Assembly: GCF_000816845.1 (NCBI RefSeq)
Contig: NZ_CP006880.1
Location: forward strand, 372,001-436,000
DNA: 64,000 nucleotides
Source: Rhizobium gallicum bv. gallicum R602sp
GTDB taxonomy: Bacteria; Pseudomonadota; Alphaproteobacteria; Rhizobiales; Rhizobiaceae
Direction of reading: 5' to 3'
A model generated the notes under the pieces. It was not told where the DNA came from, did no database searches, and saw only the letters and a program-made list of their open reading frames with translations. This document shows, one piece after another, positions 17,301 to 25,309 of the stretch. Numbering within the stretch: the first letter of the stretch is position 1; each line of letters starts with the position of its first letter. Position numbers and translations under genes: made by a program.

Positions 17301-19680
17301 CGACGCTTTGTTCGAAAAGGACAGGTTTTAGCAGCTGTTTGCACCAATAGTCGGGACTGGTCATCTCCTGCGAAGAAATGCTTCCCGTTACATTTGCGAT
17401 GATTGGAAGCGTCGGTGATGAAAAATCGACAGACTTCGCATGATGGGCGAAATCCCCGACTATGGATTCCATCAGCGAAGAATGGGAAGCTACCGAAGCG
17501 TTGACGATCGAATGACTGACGCCGCATCTTTCCAGCTCTTCACGAAGGGCCAGTATTTCCTGTTTTTCGCCCGATACAACCACGCTGAGCGGCGCGTTCT
17601 TCGCGGCGATCGAAAGGCTTGACCCGAATTCTCTGATCAATCGACGCGCCTCGTCGAGGCCCATGGCAACAGCCAGCATCGCACCGGCCGGACGAGCGTC
17701 CTGCATGAGCCGACCACGCGCCCCGACAAGTCGCAGAGCTTGATCGAATGGGAGAATTCCGGACACGCAGGCGGCAGTGAATTCGCCCAGGCTATGTCCA
17801 ATGAGGACATCGGGTTTGACCCCACGCGCCAGCCAGAGCTTTGCGAGCGCATATTCAAACGCCAGCAAGGCGGGCTGTGTGTAGCGCGTTTGATCAAGCA
17901 GCTCTTTGCTCACCAGGGGAGAGAACAATAGGTCGAGGAGTTGGACGCCGCATTCGTCCGTGACTAGTGGATTTGCGATATCGATCCAGTGGCGAAAGAC
18001 CGGTTCAGTTTGGTAGAGAATCTTGCCCATTCCCGGGTATTGGGATCCTTGGCCGGTAAACAGAAATGCCAGCTTGCCGTCTTGGCTAGTAGCGACTGAA
18101 GACGTGCGCTTCGACGCGACGTCAAGCTGCTCGGCAAGGTCGGCCGCGCTCGTCGACACTGCCGCGAAGCGGTAGGGGAAATGTGCAAGCCCTGTGTTTG
18201 CACTGTAGCAGACGTCTGATGGCTCCGGTGCCACCGGGCAAAGGAGATAGTCGCGGTATTTCAGCAGCAGGTTGCTCAATGCCTTTTCGGAATCCGCCGA
18301 CAACGCGAGGACGCCTGGCCTTTGTCCCTTCCGCTCTTCGTCGGCCGATCGCTGCCGAGGAGCTTCCTCCAGGACGACATGCACATTCGTGCCGCCAACA
18401 CCGAGCGATGTCACGCCTGCCCTGTGAGGCGCCTGCCCGGCCCAATCTTCCGGCGCGGTGTTTATGTAGAAAGGTGTTCCGTCAAAGGAAATTGCCGGAT
18501 TTAAACTTTGGAAGTGCAATGTTGGCGGAATGGTCCGATGCTGCAACGCCAGGACCGCCTTGATGAGACCCGCAATACCCGCGGCCGCCGACAAATGGCC
18601 GATGTTCGTCTTAACCGAGCCGAGAGCACAGCGGGCCTGCTCGTTCGACGACAGTGCAAATACCTCAGACAAGGCACGCACTTCGATCGGATCTCCCAGC
18701 GGCGTTCCGGTTCCGTGGGTTTCGATGAACTCAATTGAGTTTGCTTCAACGCCGGCGTTGGCAAGCGCTTGTCTGATGACGTCAGCCTGTCCCCGCACGC
18801 TCGGCGCACCAAAGCTCGCTTTAGCGGCCCCGTCGTTGTTTGTGGCAGAACCTTTGATGACAGCGTGAATGAAATCTCCGTCGGACAACGCGTCGTCCAG
18901 ACGTTTGAGAGCAACAACTCCTGTTCCGCTGCTAAAAACCGTTCCATCAGCAGCGGCGTCAAAAGCCCGGCAATGGCCGTCACGAGAAACGATACCGCCT
19001 GCCTGATGGATGTAGCCTACGCCGTGAGGAATGAGGATCGATGATGCGCCAGCAAGGGCAACGTCGCATTCTCCCAGTTGCAGCCCCTGGCATGCCAGAT
19101 GCACCGAGAGCAGACCGGTCGAGCACGCGCTCTGCACGTTCAGGCTTGGTCCGCGCAGGTCGAGTTTGTAGGACGTTCTTGTGCTGACATAATCCTTGTC
19201 GTTTCCAAGCAGGACAAGGAAGCCTGAGGCGCTGTCGAGAAAACGGTTCGTGCCGGGGACCTGATATGGATTCTGCAGAAAATCCGTCGAATAGGTGCTT
19301 GGTCCCACACCGCCGTAAACGCCGATCAGAAGCTCGCTTCGCCTTTGTGCGCATCCCGCAGCCTCGAGCGCTTCCCAAGCGCACTCCAGAAACAGACGAT
19401 GTTGAGGATCGATCGTCTCTGCCTCTTTCTGCGTCAACTTGAAGAACCCGGCATCAAAGGTGTCAAAGTTCGGTAGATTGGCTGAAACTCCAACATAGTC
19501 GCCGCCATCGATGACCTTGTCCGCCACACCGAGGCGGCGAAGCTGCTCGCGGGAGATTGGAACAATGCTCTCGCGACCCTGCTTCAAATTCTTCCAATAT
19601 GTGTCTACGGTGTCGGCGTCGGGAAACCGGCATGCCATTCCGATGATCGCGATTTCGTTCCCGTGGTAGGTATATTGCAT
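14359..19680 (-). CDS. type I PKS module KS-AT-KR-ACP with C-terminal Cys-type thioesterase
   Basis: A 1773-residue single module. Seen: KS (8-435) with Cys186, His322 and His362; AT (about 538-830) with GHSLGEF (Ser630), TRYTQPAL (malonyl-like) and VASH at 730-733 (not the malonyl HAFH); KR with GGLGGVG (1137-1143), Lys1241 and Tyr1278 and no LDD motif; ACP Ser1443 in GFDSL; TE (about 1512-1760) with GHCVGG, so Cys1588 replaces the usual Ser, followed by GGRADPY (Asp) and GDHYFM (His). There is no DH or ER. The ATG at 19680 is preceded by GAGAG and fits the KS start; an upstream GTG at 19719 is less likely. It should extend the NRPS-bound amino acid by one unit, reduce the ketone and release the product. 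Confidence 0.92.
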   Translation of the reverse strand: MQYTYHGNEIAIIGMACRFPDADTVDTYWKNLKQGRESIVPISREQLRRLGVADKVIDGGDYVGVSANLPNFDTFDAGFFKLTQKEAETIDPQHRLFLECAWEALEAAGCAQRRSELLIGVYGGVGPSTYSTDFLQNPYQVPGTNRFLDSASGFLVLLGNDKDYVSTRTSYKLDLRGPSLNVQSACSTGLLSVHLACQGLQLGECDVALAGASSILIPHGVGYIHQAGGIVSRDGHCRAFDAAADGTVFSSGTGVVALKRLDDALSDGDFIHAVIKGSATNNDGAAKASFGAPSVRGQADVIRQALANAGVEANSIEFIETHGTGTPLGDPIEVRALSEVFALSSNEQARCALGSVKTNIGHLSAAAGIAGLIKAVLALQHRTIPPTLHFQSLNPAISFDGTPFYINTAPEDWAGQAPHRAGVTSLGVGGTNVHVVLEEAPRQRSADEERKGQRPGVLALSADSEKALSNLLLKYRDYLLCPVAPEPSDVCYSANTGLAHFPYRFAAVSTSAADLAEQLDVASKRTSSVATSQDGKLAFLFTGQGSQYPGMGKILYQTEPVFRHWIDIANPLVTDECGVQLLDLLFSPLVSKELLDQTRYTQPALLAFEYALAKLWLARGVKPDVLIGHSLGEFTAACVSGILPFDQALRLVGARGRLMQDARPAGAMLAVAMGLDEARRLIREFGSSLSIAAKNAPLSVVVSGEKQEILALREELERCGVSHSIVNASVASHSSLMESIVGDFAHHAKSVDFSSPTLPIIANVTGSISSQEMTSPDYWCKQLLKPVLFEQSVETALRLGVTTFLEIGPKSVLSNLGKMCASDRPAIQNTAWITALSENVDDCEQDALALAQLFESGAGIDWAAIYEDRKGRRIPLPSYPFQRQRYWPGVDDKVDERWFHRTLWRPEEQADRSADSPLPQILLVCGGADTAATELVNLLERKITAEAAKTVRWGRHRPIVMYLNEINIADIQALLRHTTTGKDAPECRLIYVAFASSQEDGETAPQAGPDATQGIFDALRFVRDASAFDGSIDLKVQILTRNAVSIDHQDLPVVPAQAAIWSVATVFGQEHRDIWHSVIDFDQSSTDLVVARLLRGDLADQTALRRRSSFVARLEDVELAESRSLAFRDDATYLVTGGLGGVGRSLVRWLADCGAKNILLIGRSLEDETKRSELKALRERIPNLRFERADVASRADMARIFSDIEVSGFPLRGVFHAAGVNENGMIADVAHDALDRALRPKLHGTLVLDELTRSCEMDFFICFSSLSSMLGFKGQAAYVAANAAMEAIVTKRVCEGFPALAICWGPWAGDGMSASLGARQKARLAAMGIREFSPDEGVEKLSRLFGLSGVYGAFPIVWQSYLDQFNQRIPPLFSSVTSHKQTSAVGTGRTAKRPFKDEAAALPIEERTDFVVSSISAIVAKTLGTSPKSVTIDKPINRLGFDSLTTLELRDALKALGVVLPLGPLFSGASIADISKIILDQLETQTGVRLAPPSSVLPARREPLIIPRRSENSSMQLVCFAYAGGGPAVFNGWADQLPDDIEVAIVQLPGRGSRLAERPHTRMHDLVDELTPVLVDYLDRPFAFFGHCVGGIQAFELAHRLEREYRLHPLHLFVAGSRAPQIYNERQAAIDAVQFGATAARSGAAAEEDFIDMLKDVNFANNKALFKDAELLSLMLPVIKADYELNNSYIYQPKHPLATPITAIGGRADPYTTGEHILAWSEQSMLPLDTHFCPGDHYFMETHSSFLIETAAQILLGYASQARPRHIRIVSSN

Positions 19681-19790
19681 GACGTTGCTTTCTCTCAATG
19701 AAATAGACGTTTCGTACACTCAACTGCGGGGGCGTGTACCTCACCGATCAGTACGAAAGTCATGTCGTAGAATGATCGCTCGGGTTTCGA
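19681..19790. promoter_or_regulatory. divergent promoter region of the PKS/NRPS operon and the PPTase gene
   Basis: A 110-base gap between the divergent PKS and phosphopantetheinyl transferase genes. It must contain both start signals, so biosynthesis and carrier-protein activation are probably co-regulated. No clear operator palindrome was seen. Confidence 0.4.
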
Positions 19791-20441
19791 ATGCTCCTGT
19801 TTGATGCAAAAGTTTTGGATGAGAGCTGCCGCTACAAACTGTACGACGCATCGCCGCATATCCTTGGCAGGGAGCCGTTGCCGCAGGCCATCCTGGAACA
19901 TCTGCCCGCCGACGAACTGGAAGAGGCGGGCGCGATTTTCGACAGGGCCGAACGCACGCGCTCGATCTTGTCAAAGTTTATTCTGAGATCCGAGCTATCT
20001 CGGGAGCTCGGCATAGCGCCTGCGTCGCTAGGCTTTGCCAAGGGCCGATACGGCAAGCCGCTTCTCTCCGATCCCGTTTCGAACCTAAGGTTCAACGTTT
20101 CCCACTCCGGCAATTTCATCGCCATCGCGATCAGTCCCACTGACGTCGGCATTGACATCGAAAAACACCGTGTAATCGAAGATGCGGAAGGCATGGTCTA
20201 TGACTACTTCTGTAGCGACGAACATCAGTGGCTTATCGAAAGCGGTGTCGAGAACCGAATGCCTTCGTTCTTTAGCTTGTGGACTCGAAAAGAGGCGTTG
20301 TTGAAGGCCATCGGAACCGGGTTTAGCACGCCCTTGAATTGGATATCGGTCATGGATAGGAACATCATTGCCGGGCGGTGGCGACTGGAATCCATAGTAG
20401 CTCCTCAAGGTTACTCTGCGGCCGTCTCGTGGCAGGTTTGA
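19791..20441 (+). CDS. Sfp-type 4'-phosphopantetheinyl transferase
   Basis: A 216-residue enzyme that would transfer phosphopantetheine from CoA to the carrier proteins of the adjacent PKS and NRPS. Seen: the signature series GRYGKPLL, FNVSHSG, VGIDIEKH (Mg-binding Asp) and FFSLWTRKEALLKAIG, which define the Sfp/EntD family, at full length. The start ATG at 19791 has only a weak ribosome binding site. It diverges from the PKS operon and converges with the exporter gene, 31 bp between stops. Its presence indicates that the cluster is self-contained for carrier-protein activation. Confidence 0.9.
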   Translation: MLLFDAKVLDESCRYKLYDASPHILGREPLPQAILEHLPADELEEAGAIFDRAERTRSILSKFILRSELSRELGIAPASLGFAKGRYGKPLLSDPVSNLRFNVSHSGNFIAIAISPTDVGIDIEKHRVIEDAEGMVYDYFCSDEHQWLIESGVENRMPSFFSLWTRKEALLKAIGTGFSTPLNWISVMDRNIIAGRWRLESIVAPQGYSAAVSWQV

Positions 20442-20472
20442 TCAACAAAAACGAGCGATACGCTGCGACCAT

Positions 20473-21381
20473 TCAATTGGGATTGGACGAACCTTGGACC
20501 GCGCGCACGCGGCGAAAATTTCCCGCCCAGCCCAGCTGAACACCCAACGTACCAAGCATGATCAGAAGCAATCCGGCCGCCTGAAGCAAATGGATGGGCT
20601 TGTCGTAAACCAGCAGATCGACGAGGATTGCAACCAACGGAAAAATGAACGCGAAAACGCCGATAACAGGTGTTCTAAGGCGCGGATAGGCTGAGAAAAG
20701 CAGCACATAGGCGATGCCGGTGTGCAGGATCCCCAAAGAGATGAGCCACTTCCACGACTGCACGGGCACCGGGGCGGCCAGATCCGCGAAAGGCGACAGT
20801 AAAAGAGCACCGACGATCGTCTGCACCAGTGTTGTAACCTCGGGCCTCTGCGCGCCCAGTTCTTTGCCAATGATCGTGCCAACGGCATATAAAAACGCGG
20901 CCACGAGTGAAAGACCAACGCCGGGAATCCATGAGTCATCGCCGCCCGTCGTGCCGATCAGGCCGGTCGACAATATCAAGCCGACGAATGCAAGAAGGAT
21001 CCAAAGGATCTCTGACGCCTTTATGGTTTCTCTCAAGGCCAAGGCGCCAATCAAGACGACAAAGAAAGGCTGCACGTGATAGATAATAGTTGCAGTCGCA
21101 ATACTGTAGAATTTGTATGCACCGAACAGGGCCACGGAACTTCCGATATTGCCGATGCCTCCGATAGCAGCATATATCAGCAACCTTGGTGAGAGATTAG
21201 CCGGTGCCAGATGGCCAAATCCGATACACCACACCAGAAGGAACACGGTCGCGAAAACGCAGCGCCAAAACACGGTGGCAAACGGCGGCAGGCCCGCTTC
21301 AACCGCGAAGAGGCCGATCGTGCCAAATATCGCATTGGCAACAGCGAGATTGGCGGCTGCCGCCTTCGGATTTTTGAACAT
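20473..21381 (-). CDS. EamA/DMT-superfamily transporter
   Basis: About 302 residues with ten hydrophobic segments and the two EamA repeats of the drug/metabolite transporter superfamily (for example AIFGTIGLFAVEAGLPP early and ILSTGLIGTTGG in the middle). The start at 21381 has GAGGGG upstream; a 51-base longer reading frame exists but lacks a good ribosome binding site. Members export amino acids, small metabolites or drugs through the inner membrane. It lies next to the PPTase gene and diverges from the ArsR-type regulator, so export of the NRPS/PKS product under ArsR control is a reasonable inference. It could also be an independent transporter/regulator pair. Confidence 0.8.
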   Translation of the reverse strand: MFKNPKAAAANLAVANAIFGTIGLFAVEAGLPPFATVFWRCVFATVFLLVWCIGFGHLAPANLSPRLLIYAAIGGIGNIGSSVALFGAYKFYSIATATIIYHVQPFFVVLIGALALRETIKASEILWILLAFVGLILSTGLIGTTGGDDSWIPGVGLSLVAAFLYAVGTIIGKELGAQRPEVTTLVQTIVGALLLSPFADLAAPVPVQSWKWLISLGILHTGIAYVLLFSAYPRLRTPVIGVFAFIFPLVAILVDLLVYDKPIHLLQAAGLLLIMLGTLGVQLGWAGNFRRVRAVQGSSNPN

Positions 21382-21426
21382 TCGGCCCCTCGCCAAGTGC
21401 ACGTAATCACGACCAGAAACTTGACA

Positions 21427-21444
21427 TATCACTTATCGGTGATA
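21427..21444. promoter_or_regulatory. candidate ArsR operator TATCAC-N6-GTGATA
   Basis: An 18-base inverted repeat with perfect six-base arms between the divergent transporter and ArsR genes. It directly follows a TTGACA (21421-21426) that could be a -35 element, so binding here would block transcription. Confidence 0.5.
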
Positions 21445-21471
21445 GATGACGCCAAAACGTAGAAGAAGTCA

Positions 21472-22164
21472 ATGACGAATGAATTAGAAGTAGCGACAGC
21501 CATCGCCAAGATGCTCGCCGACCCGCTGAGACTGCAGATGCTTCAGTGTCTCACCTGGGGACCGTGTTCGGTCGCACAGCTTATCGAGGCCACCGGAACG
21601 TCCCAATCAAATGTCTCCAACCACCTTCGGCGACTGCGTGCGCATGGCCTAGTGGAGGCGGAGAAGAATGGCCGGATGGTCATTTATCGCGTCGCCTCGC
21701 CGACAATCGCCGAGGTGATTGCCTCGCTCTCCTGGGCCGCCACCGGCAGCCGAACGATGACGACAATGCATACGCCGGATGCTCTTCGGCAGGCGAGGAC
21801 ATGCTACGATCACCTGGCCGGCCGCATCGGCGTCCAGATTATGCAAGGTTTGATTGGCTACGGTGCGTTGACGGCACCTGCCTTCCCTTGGGATGATGTC
21901 CGCATCGGGCCTAACGCGCGGGATGCTTTCGATCGATTGGACCTGGACTACAGTACACAAGAAGAAACCCATTCGCATAGGCGATTAGCTTTCGCCTGCC
22001 CCGACTGGAGCGAACATCATCAGTTTCATTTAGGCGGTCACCTTGGAGCGGCGCTCTGCCGGCACCTCCTGGCGAAGACATGGATCCAGCGGGACGCCGA
22101 CCGCAGCGTCACCGTAACCGCGGCGGGGAAGCAAGCTCTGGCGTGGCTGACCGGCCGAGAGTAG
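21472..22164 (+). CDS. ArsR-family transcriptional regulator with extended C-terminal domain
   Basis: A 230-residue regulator, about twice the length of a minimal ArsR. Seen: an N-terminal winged helix with LADPLRLQMLQCL, SQSNVSNHLRRLRAHGLVEAEKNGR and a wing (residues about 10-80), then a second region with FACPDWSEHHQFHLGGHLGAALCRHLL. A similar Cys-DWSE-His arrangement recurs in long ArsR proteins. The His/Cys-rich segment could bind metal or another ligand, but no classical ArsR metal box is clear. It is divergent from the EamA transporter gene with an inverted repeat in between, so autoregulation and control of the transporter are likely. Confidence 0.85.
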   Translation: MTNELEVATAIAKMLADPLRLQMLQCLTWGPCSVAQLIEATGTSQSNVSNHLRRLRAHGLVEAEKNGRMVIYRVASPTIAEVIASLSWAATGSRTMTTMHTPDALRQARTCYDHLAGRIGVQIMQGLIGYGALTAPAFPWDDVRIGPNARDAFDRLDLDYSTQEETHSHRRLAFACPDWSEHHQFHLGGHLGAALCRHLLAKTWIQRDADRSVTVTAAGKQALAWLTGRE

Positions 22165-22479
22165 GCAAAAGCGGTTGGTGTCACTGGCAGAACGATGAAA
22201 CCGAGAGGCCAAACTGTCCAAAAAAAGCGGGCGGCATATGCAAACCGGTGATGCCATACACTGGCGCGCCTCTTGCGAAGGCAGCTCTCTTTTGGCGCAG
22301 TTTCATAATATGCATACGTCTCAACGGCAGACTAAGTAATTGAAATATCTAAGTTTAGATGTGATTGTCCTGTTTGTTGAAGGCGGCGAACTGAACGGGA
22401 TGCACTGCTCCATCAGTGGAATTTCAGCGTCAACGTGATCGAATTTGATAGAGTTGCACAACTAGCCCGCTTGAAAAGC
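22165..22479. other. intergenic region with no recognisable gene
   Basis: About 315 bases, more AT-rich than the surroundings, between the ArsR gene and the toxin-antitoxin pair. No RNA gene or coding frame could be supported. Confidence 0.4.
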
Positions 22480-22535
22480 GATATCATTAGATGTATTTCG
22501 ATATCAAAGGTATCCTTTCTAGAAGGGTGATATCA
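22480..22535. promoter_or_regulatory. three GATATCA repeats in the toxin-antitoxin promoter
   Basis: GATATCA occurs at 22480-22486, 22500-22506 and 22529-22535; the last abuts the antitoxin ATG. Between the second and third lies AAAGG-TAT-CCTTT (22506-22518). Short iterated palindromes of this kind are typical operators for ribbon-helix-helix antitoxins. Confidence 0.55.
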
Positions 22536-22790
22536 ATGCCGGCAGTCACAATTCGCAATCTTTCTGATGAAACGCATCGCGCCCTACGGGTGCGAGCAGC
22601 TCACCATGGCCGAAGCACCGAGGCCGAAATCCGTGACATTATCGAGGCCGCCGTTCGTCCATCTGAACGCGTGAAACTCGGTTCCTTACTCGCGGCCATA
22701 GGTCGTGACGCTGAGCTTTCCAACCACGACATTGAAGCCCTGCAGCAAAATCGCGATAAAGCGCCTGCCGAGCCGATGACTTTCGAATGA
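22536..22790 (+). CDS. FitA-like ribbon-helix-helix antitoxin
   Basis: An 84-residue antitoxin. Seen: MPAVTIRNLSDETHRALRVR followed by HHGRSTEAEIRDIIEAA, the RHH DNA-binding fold of FitA-type antitoxins, then a C-terminal tail that would bind the toxin. The ATG at 22536 is chosen because the RHH fold begins directly there; the 45-base upstream extension covers the operator repeats. It overlaps the PIN toxin gene by 4 bp, the usual coupling in type II systems. It is expected to neutralise the toxin and repress its own promoter through the GATATCA repeats. Confidence 0.85.
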   Translation: MPAVTIRNLSDETHRALRVRAAHHGRSTEAEIRDIIEAAVRPSERVKLGSLLAAIGRDAELSNHDIEALQQNRDKAPAEPMTFE

Positions 22791-23212
22791 TCTTGCTGGA
22801 TACCAATGTGATATCGGAGCCGTGGAAGCCGGTTCCTGAAGGGACAGTGATCGCGTGGATGGACGCCCAAGTCATCGAGACGCTGTTCCTTTCCGCGATA
22901 ACAATTGCTGAACTTCGTTTCGGGATCGCTGTCATGCCCTCAGGCAAACGGCAATCTATCCTTCGCGATCGCCTGGAGGGCGAAGTGCTTCCGCACTTTG
23001 CCGAGCGCATCCTGCCTTTCGGCCTTGCCACCTCGCAGTTCTATTCGGAGCTGATGGCGCGCGCTCGAGTATCGGGGAAAGCGATAGGCAGGGCGGATGG
23101 TTATATTGCAGCGACAGCAGCAGCGAACGGCCTCGCCGTCGCAACTCGAGACACGAGCCCTTTCGAAGCCGCTGGGGTGAAAGTGATCAATCCTTGGTCA
23201 CTACAACAATGA
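22787..23212 (+). CDS. PIN-domain toxin (FitB/VapC family)
   Basis: A 141-residue PIN-domain ribonuclease toxin. Seen: ILLDTNVISEPWKP with the first catalytic Asp, ITIAELRFGI with the conserved Glu, and GRADGYIAATAAANGLAVATRDTSPFEAAGV with the later acidic residues of the active site. Length and layout match FitB/VapC. Such toxins cleave tRNA or other RNA when the antitoxin is degraded. The intact motifs suggest an active pair, which may stabilise the NRPS/PKS island beside it. Confidence 0.88.
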   Translation: MILLDTNVISEPWKPVPEGTVIAWMDAQVIETLFLSAITIAELRFGIAVMPSGKRQSILRDRLEGEVLPHFAERILPFGLATSQFYSELMARARVSGKAIGRADGYIAATAAANGLAVATRDTSPFEAAGVKVINPWSLQQ

Positions 23213-23720
23213 CCTTGATGTAAGTTGTCGTGAGTTCGATTCCTATCAAGAGCTACGATCAGCGTAGTTTCCACATTGGTGTATCGCGCGCGGCTTGGGC
23301 TCCTTGAAAATACGCCTTCGTCATTCAACGGCTCGCAAGCGTCTAAGGCTGTCGCATCGCGAGAGCGTGATCAGCCGCTTCTACCTTCGCTGCGCAGTAA
23401 GCCCGTCTCCGCCGTATCGATGGCGCACGCATCATTGGCTGCGACGTTTGATTTTAGGCGCTGTTATCTTCACCCATTCATGTTTCCGATCTTTAAAATG
23501 CCAGAGCAGGCGATTCCCGTGCCGACGGCTTAAGTCCTCAAGCCAAGCCTATTTGGCGTAGAGGCCGCTCGGTTGGCCGTTTCCGGTCAGACGCACCTAG
23601 AGCCGCGAGATCTCGCGGAATTTGTAGGTTCCATGGTCGACATGATGGGGGCCACTCGCAGTTTTCCTGACCCAATCGGTAAGCCTGGGATACTTGCCCT
23701 GCCGTTATTCCAGCCACTTG
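23213..23720. other. gene-free debris region with a 16-bp perfect palindrome
   Basis: About 500 bases without a supportable gene. A perfect palindrome CCGCGAGATCTCGCGG lies at 23603-23618; its role is unknown. The region probably represents decayed coding sequence, as the next segment does. Confidence 0.4.
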
Positions 23721-23872
23721 CTTGCGCCAGTTGCCGTAGGCACTTTTTGTGCGTTCGTCGGTTCGTTTCTTGGCAAGCGCGTCCTGCAAAGGTCACGCTG
23801 CGCGTGGTGCAGATCATCGTGGCAGTGGCGATGTTGCTGATCGGCGTTGGACTGGTTCCGGGACTGATCTAA
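23721..23872 (+). pseudogene. C-terminal fragment of a TauE/SafE-like membrane protein
   Basis: One frame reads LAPVAVGTF and FVGSFLGKRVLQ, then after a one-base frame change near 23788 it continues VTLRVVQIIVAVAMLLIG up to TAA at 23870-23872. Together this resembles the last two helices of TauE/SafE (sulfite/anion exporter-like) proteins. No intact N-terminal part is nearby, so it is a non-functional relic. Confidence 0.5.
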
Positions 23873-23977
23873 AAGCTAGGTGTCTGATCACCAGATGTTT
23901 CGCTGAGCGTTCGATAAATCTCACTCTCCCAAGAAGGGATCTACGTTGGATTTGATGGTGTTCTTCACTTAAAGATC

Positions 23978-23996
23978 GCGGGGCGTCGGGCCCCGC
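23978..23996. repeat. strong GC hairpin GCGGGGC-N5-GCCCCGC
   Basis: Perfect seven-base arms upstream of the iron transporter genes. It is followed by five A residues on the + strand, so it is not a normal terminator for + strand transcripts, and no T-run follows on the minus strand. It may be a leader hairpin. Confidence 0.35.
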
Positions 23997-24128
23997 AAAA
24001 ACGCACGGTGCCGATAAGGCGCTGTGCGAACATCTGTGCAAAAACCCGGCTGGTAAAGTTTTCTGTTTCACGGTGGAGCCACCTGGAACAGTATGTCCTC
24101 GATACTCGCTATGACTGAAGGATCGGCA

Positions 24129-25193
24129 ATGCACGGATCACTCGAGGGGATCAATGGAACGCTTGTGCTGGCGCATGTCGGCCGGCGTTTTGGGGAAACG
24201 CAGGCACTGGATGACGTTTCGTTTACGCTCACGCCTGGTGAAATCGTCTGCCTCGTCGGCCAGTCCGGTTGCGGCAAGTCCTCGCTGCTGCGCATCATCG
24301 CCGGGGTAGACAAGGCAGACAGCGGCGAAATTCTGTTGAACGGCGCGGAGATCGCGGGAGCGAACGGCTTCGTAGAACCCGAGCATCGCAATATCGGCTT
24401 CATGTTCCAGGACTACGCCCTGTTCCCGCATTTGACGGTCGAGGAGAATGTGACGTTCGGCCTGAACAAGCTGCAACGGCACGAGGCCCGTGATCGCGCG
24501 ATCGAGGTGATAAGTCGAATCGGCATATCGGCACTTTCCAACCGCTATCCACACACGTTGTCGGGCGGCGAGCAGCAGCGTGTGGCCCTGGCACGCGCCC
24601 TTGCCCCGAAACCGGCAATCCTCCTCATGGACGAACCTTTCTCAAACCTTGACCGTGGCCTCCGGGAGCGGGTGCGCGAGGAAACCATTGCGACATTGAG
24701 GGCCTTGGGGACGGCGGCGATCCTCGTCACGCACGACCCGGAGGAGGCGCTTTCGGTGGGAGATCGGGTCGTGTTGATGAAGGAAGGCCGCATCGAGCAG
24801 ATCGGGACGGGCTACGATATCTACGATCATCCCAAGTCGCTCTACGCCGCCGAATTCCTCTGCCCCTGCAACAGGGTAACAGGGACATACCGCCATGGCC
24901 GGATCGAAACGGCGTTGGGCGCCTTTTCGGCCCGGCTCGATCTGCCGGAGGGCGCCAGGGCATTTGCCTGCATTCGTCCGCAGGCCCTCATCCTCTCGCG
25001 TCGAGGCGAAGGGGTCGCCGGCCTTGTCGTGGGTTGCTCGTTCCTTGGCGAAATCGAGCAGCTGTCGATCAGGGTCGAAGGCGTGCCTGACCTCCTACGC
25101 TTGCGCACAACAGGCCGCGTCGATGTACGGTCGGGCGAGGGGATTTCATTGAGCGTCGATCCAGAAGGCGTCCTGGTCTTTGCCGCGGAATGA
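24129..25193 (+). CDS. ferric-iron ABC transporter ATP-binding protein (FbpC/AfuC-like)
   Basis: About 354 residues; the cytoplasmic ATPase of an iron importer. Seen: Walker A GQSGCGKSS, Q-loop FQDYALFPHLTV, signature LSGGEQQRVALARAL, Walker B ILLMDEPFSNLD, switch VTHDPEEAL, and a C-terminal regulatory domain of about 110 residues typical of FbpC. The ATG at 24129 has AAGGA seven bases upstream; an earlier ATG at 24093 is possible. It is followed by the periplasmic binding protein and the two-domain permease on the same strand, a complete Fbp-type system. The order ATPase-binding protein-permease is less common than binding protein first. Confidence 0.9.
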   Translation: MHGSLEGINGTLVLAHVGRRFGETQALDDVSFTLTPGEIVCLVGQSGCGKSSLLRIIAGVDKADSGEILLNGAEIAGANGFVEPEHRNIGFMFQDYALFPHLTVEENVTFGLNKLQRHEARDRAIEVISRIGISALSNRYPHTLSGGEQQRVALARALAPKPAILLMDEPFSNLDRGLRERVREETIATLRALGTAAILVTHDPEEALSVGDRVVLMKEGRIEQIGTGYDIYDHPKSLYAAEFLCPCNRVTGTYRHGRIETALGAFSARLDLPEGARAFACIRPQALILSRRGEGVAGLVVGCSFLGEIEQLSIRVEGVPDLLRLRTTGRVDVRSGEGISLSVDPEGVLVFAAE

Positions 25194-25309
25194 GCCCGAA
25201 AGACTGCCACCGAAAAATAACTTGACCGTTTCCGTCATATATGTTCCAGCAATTTTGTCGGCTGTCGCAATCGTCGGCAGACCAAAACAATTTGATGGAG
25301 GACCGCATC

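Noticed and set aside
17460..17560. Methylmalonyl assignment of the AT from VASH
   Set aside because: TRYTQ points to malonyl while VASH differs from both HAFH and YASH; left undecided.
23225..23270. tRNA-like T-arm GTGAGTTCGATTCC downstream of the toxin gene
   Set aside because: The T-stem does not pair and no other tRNA arm is found around it.
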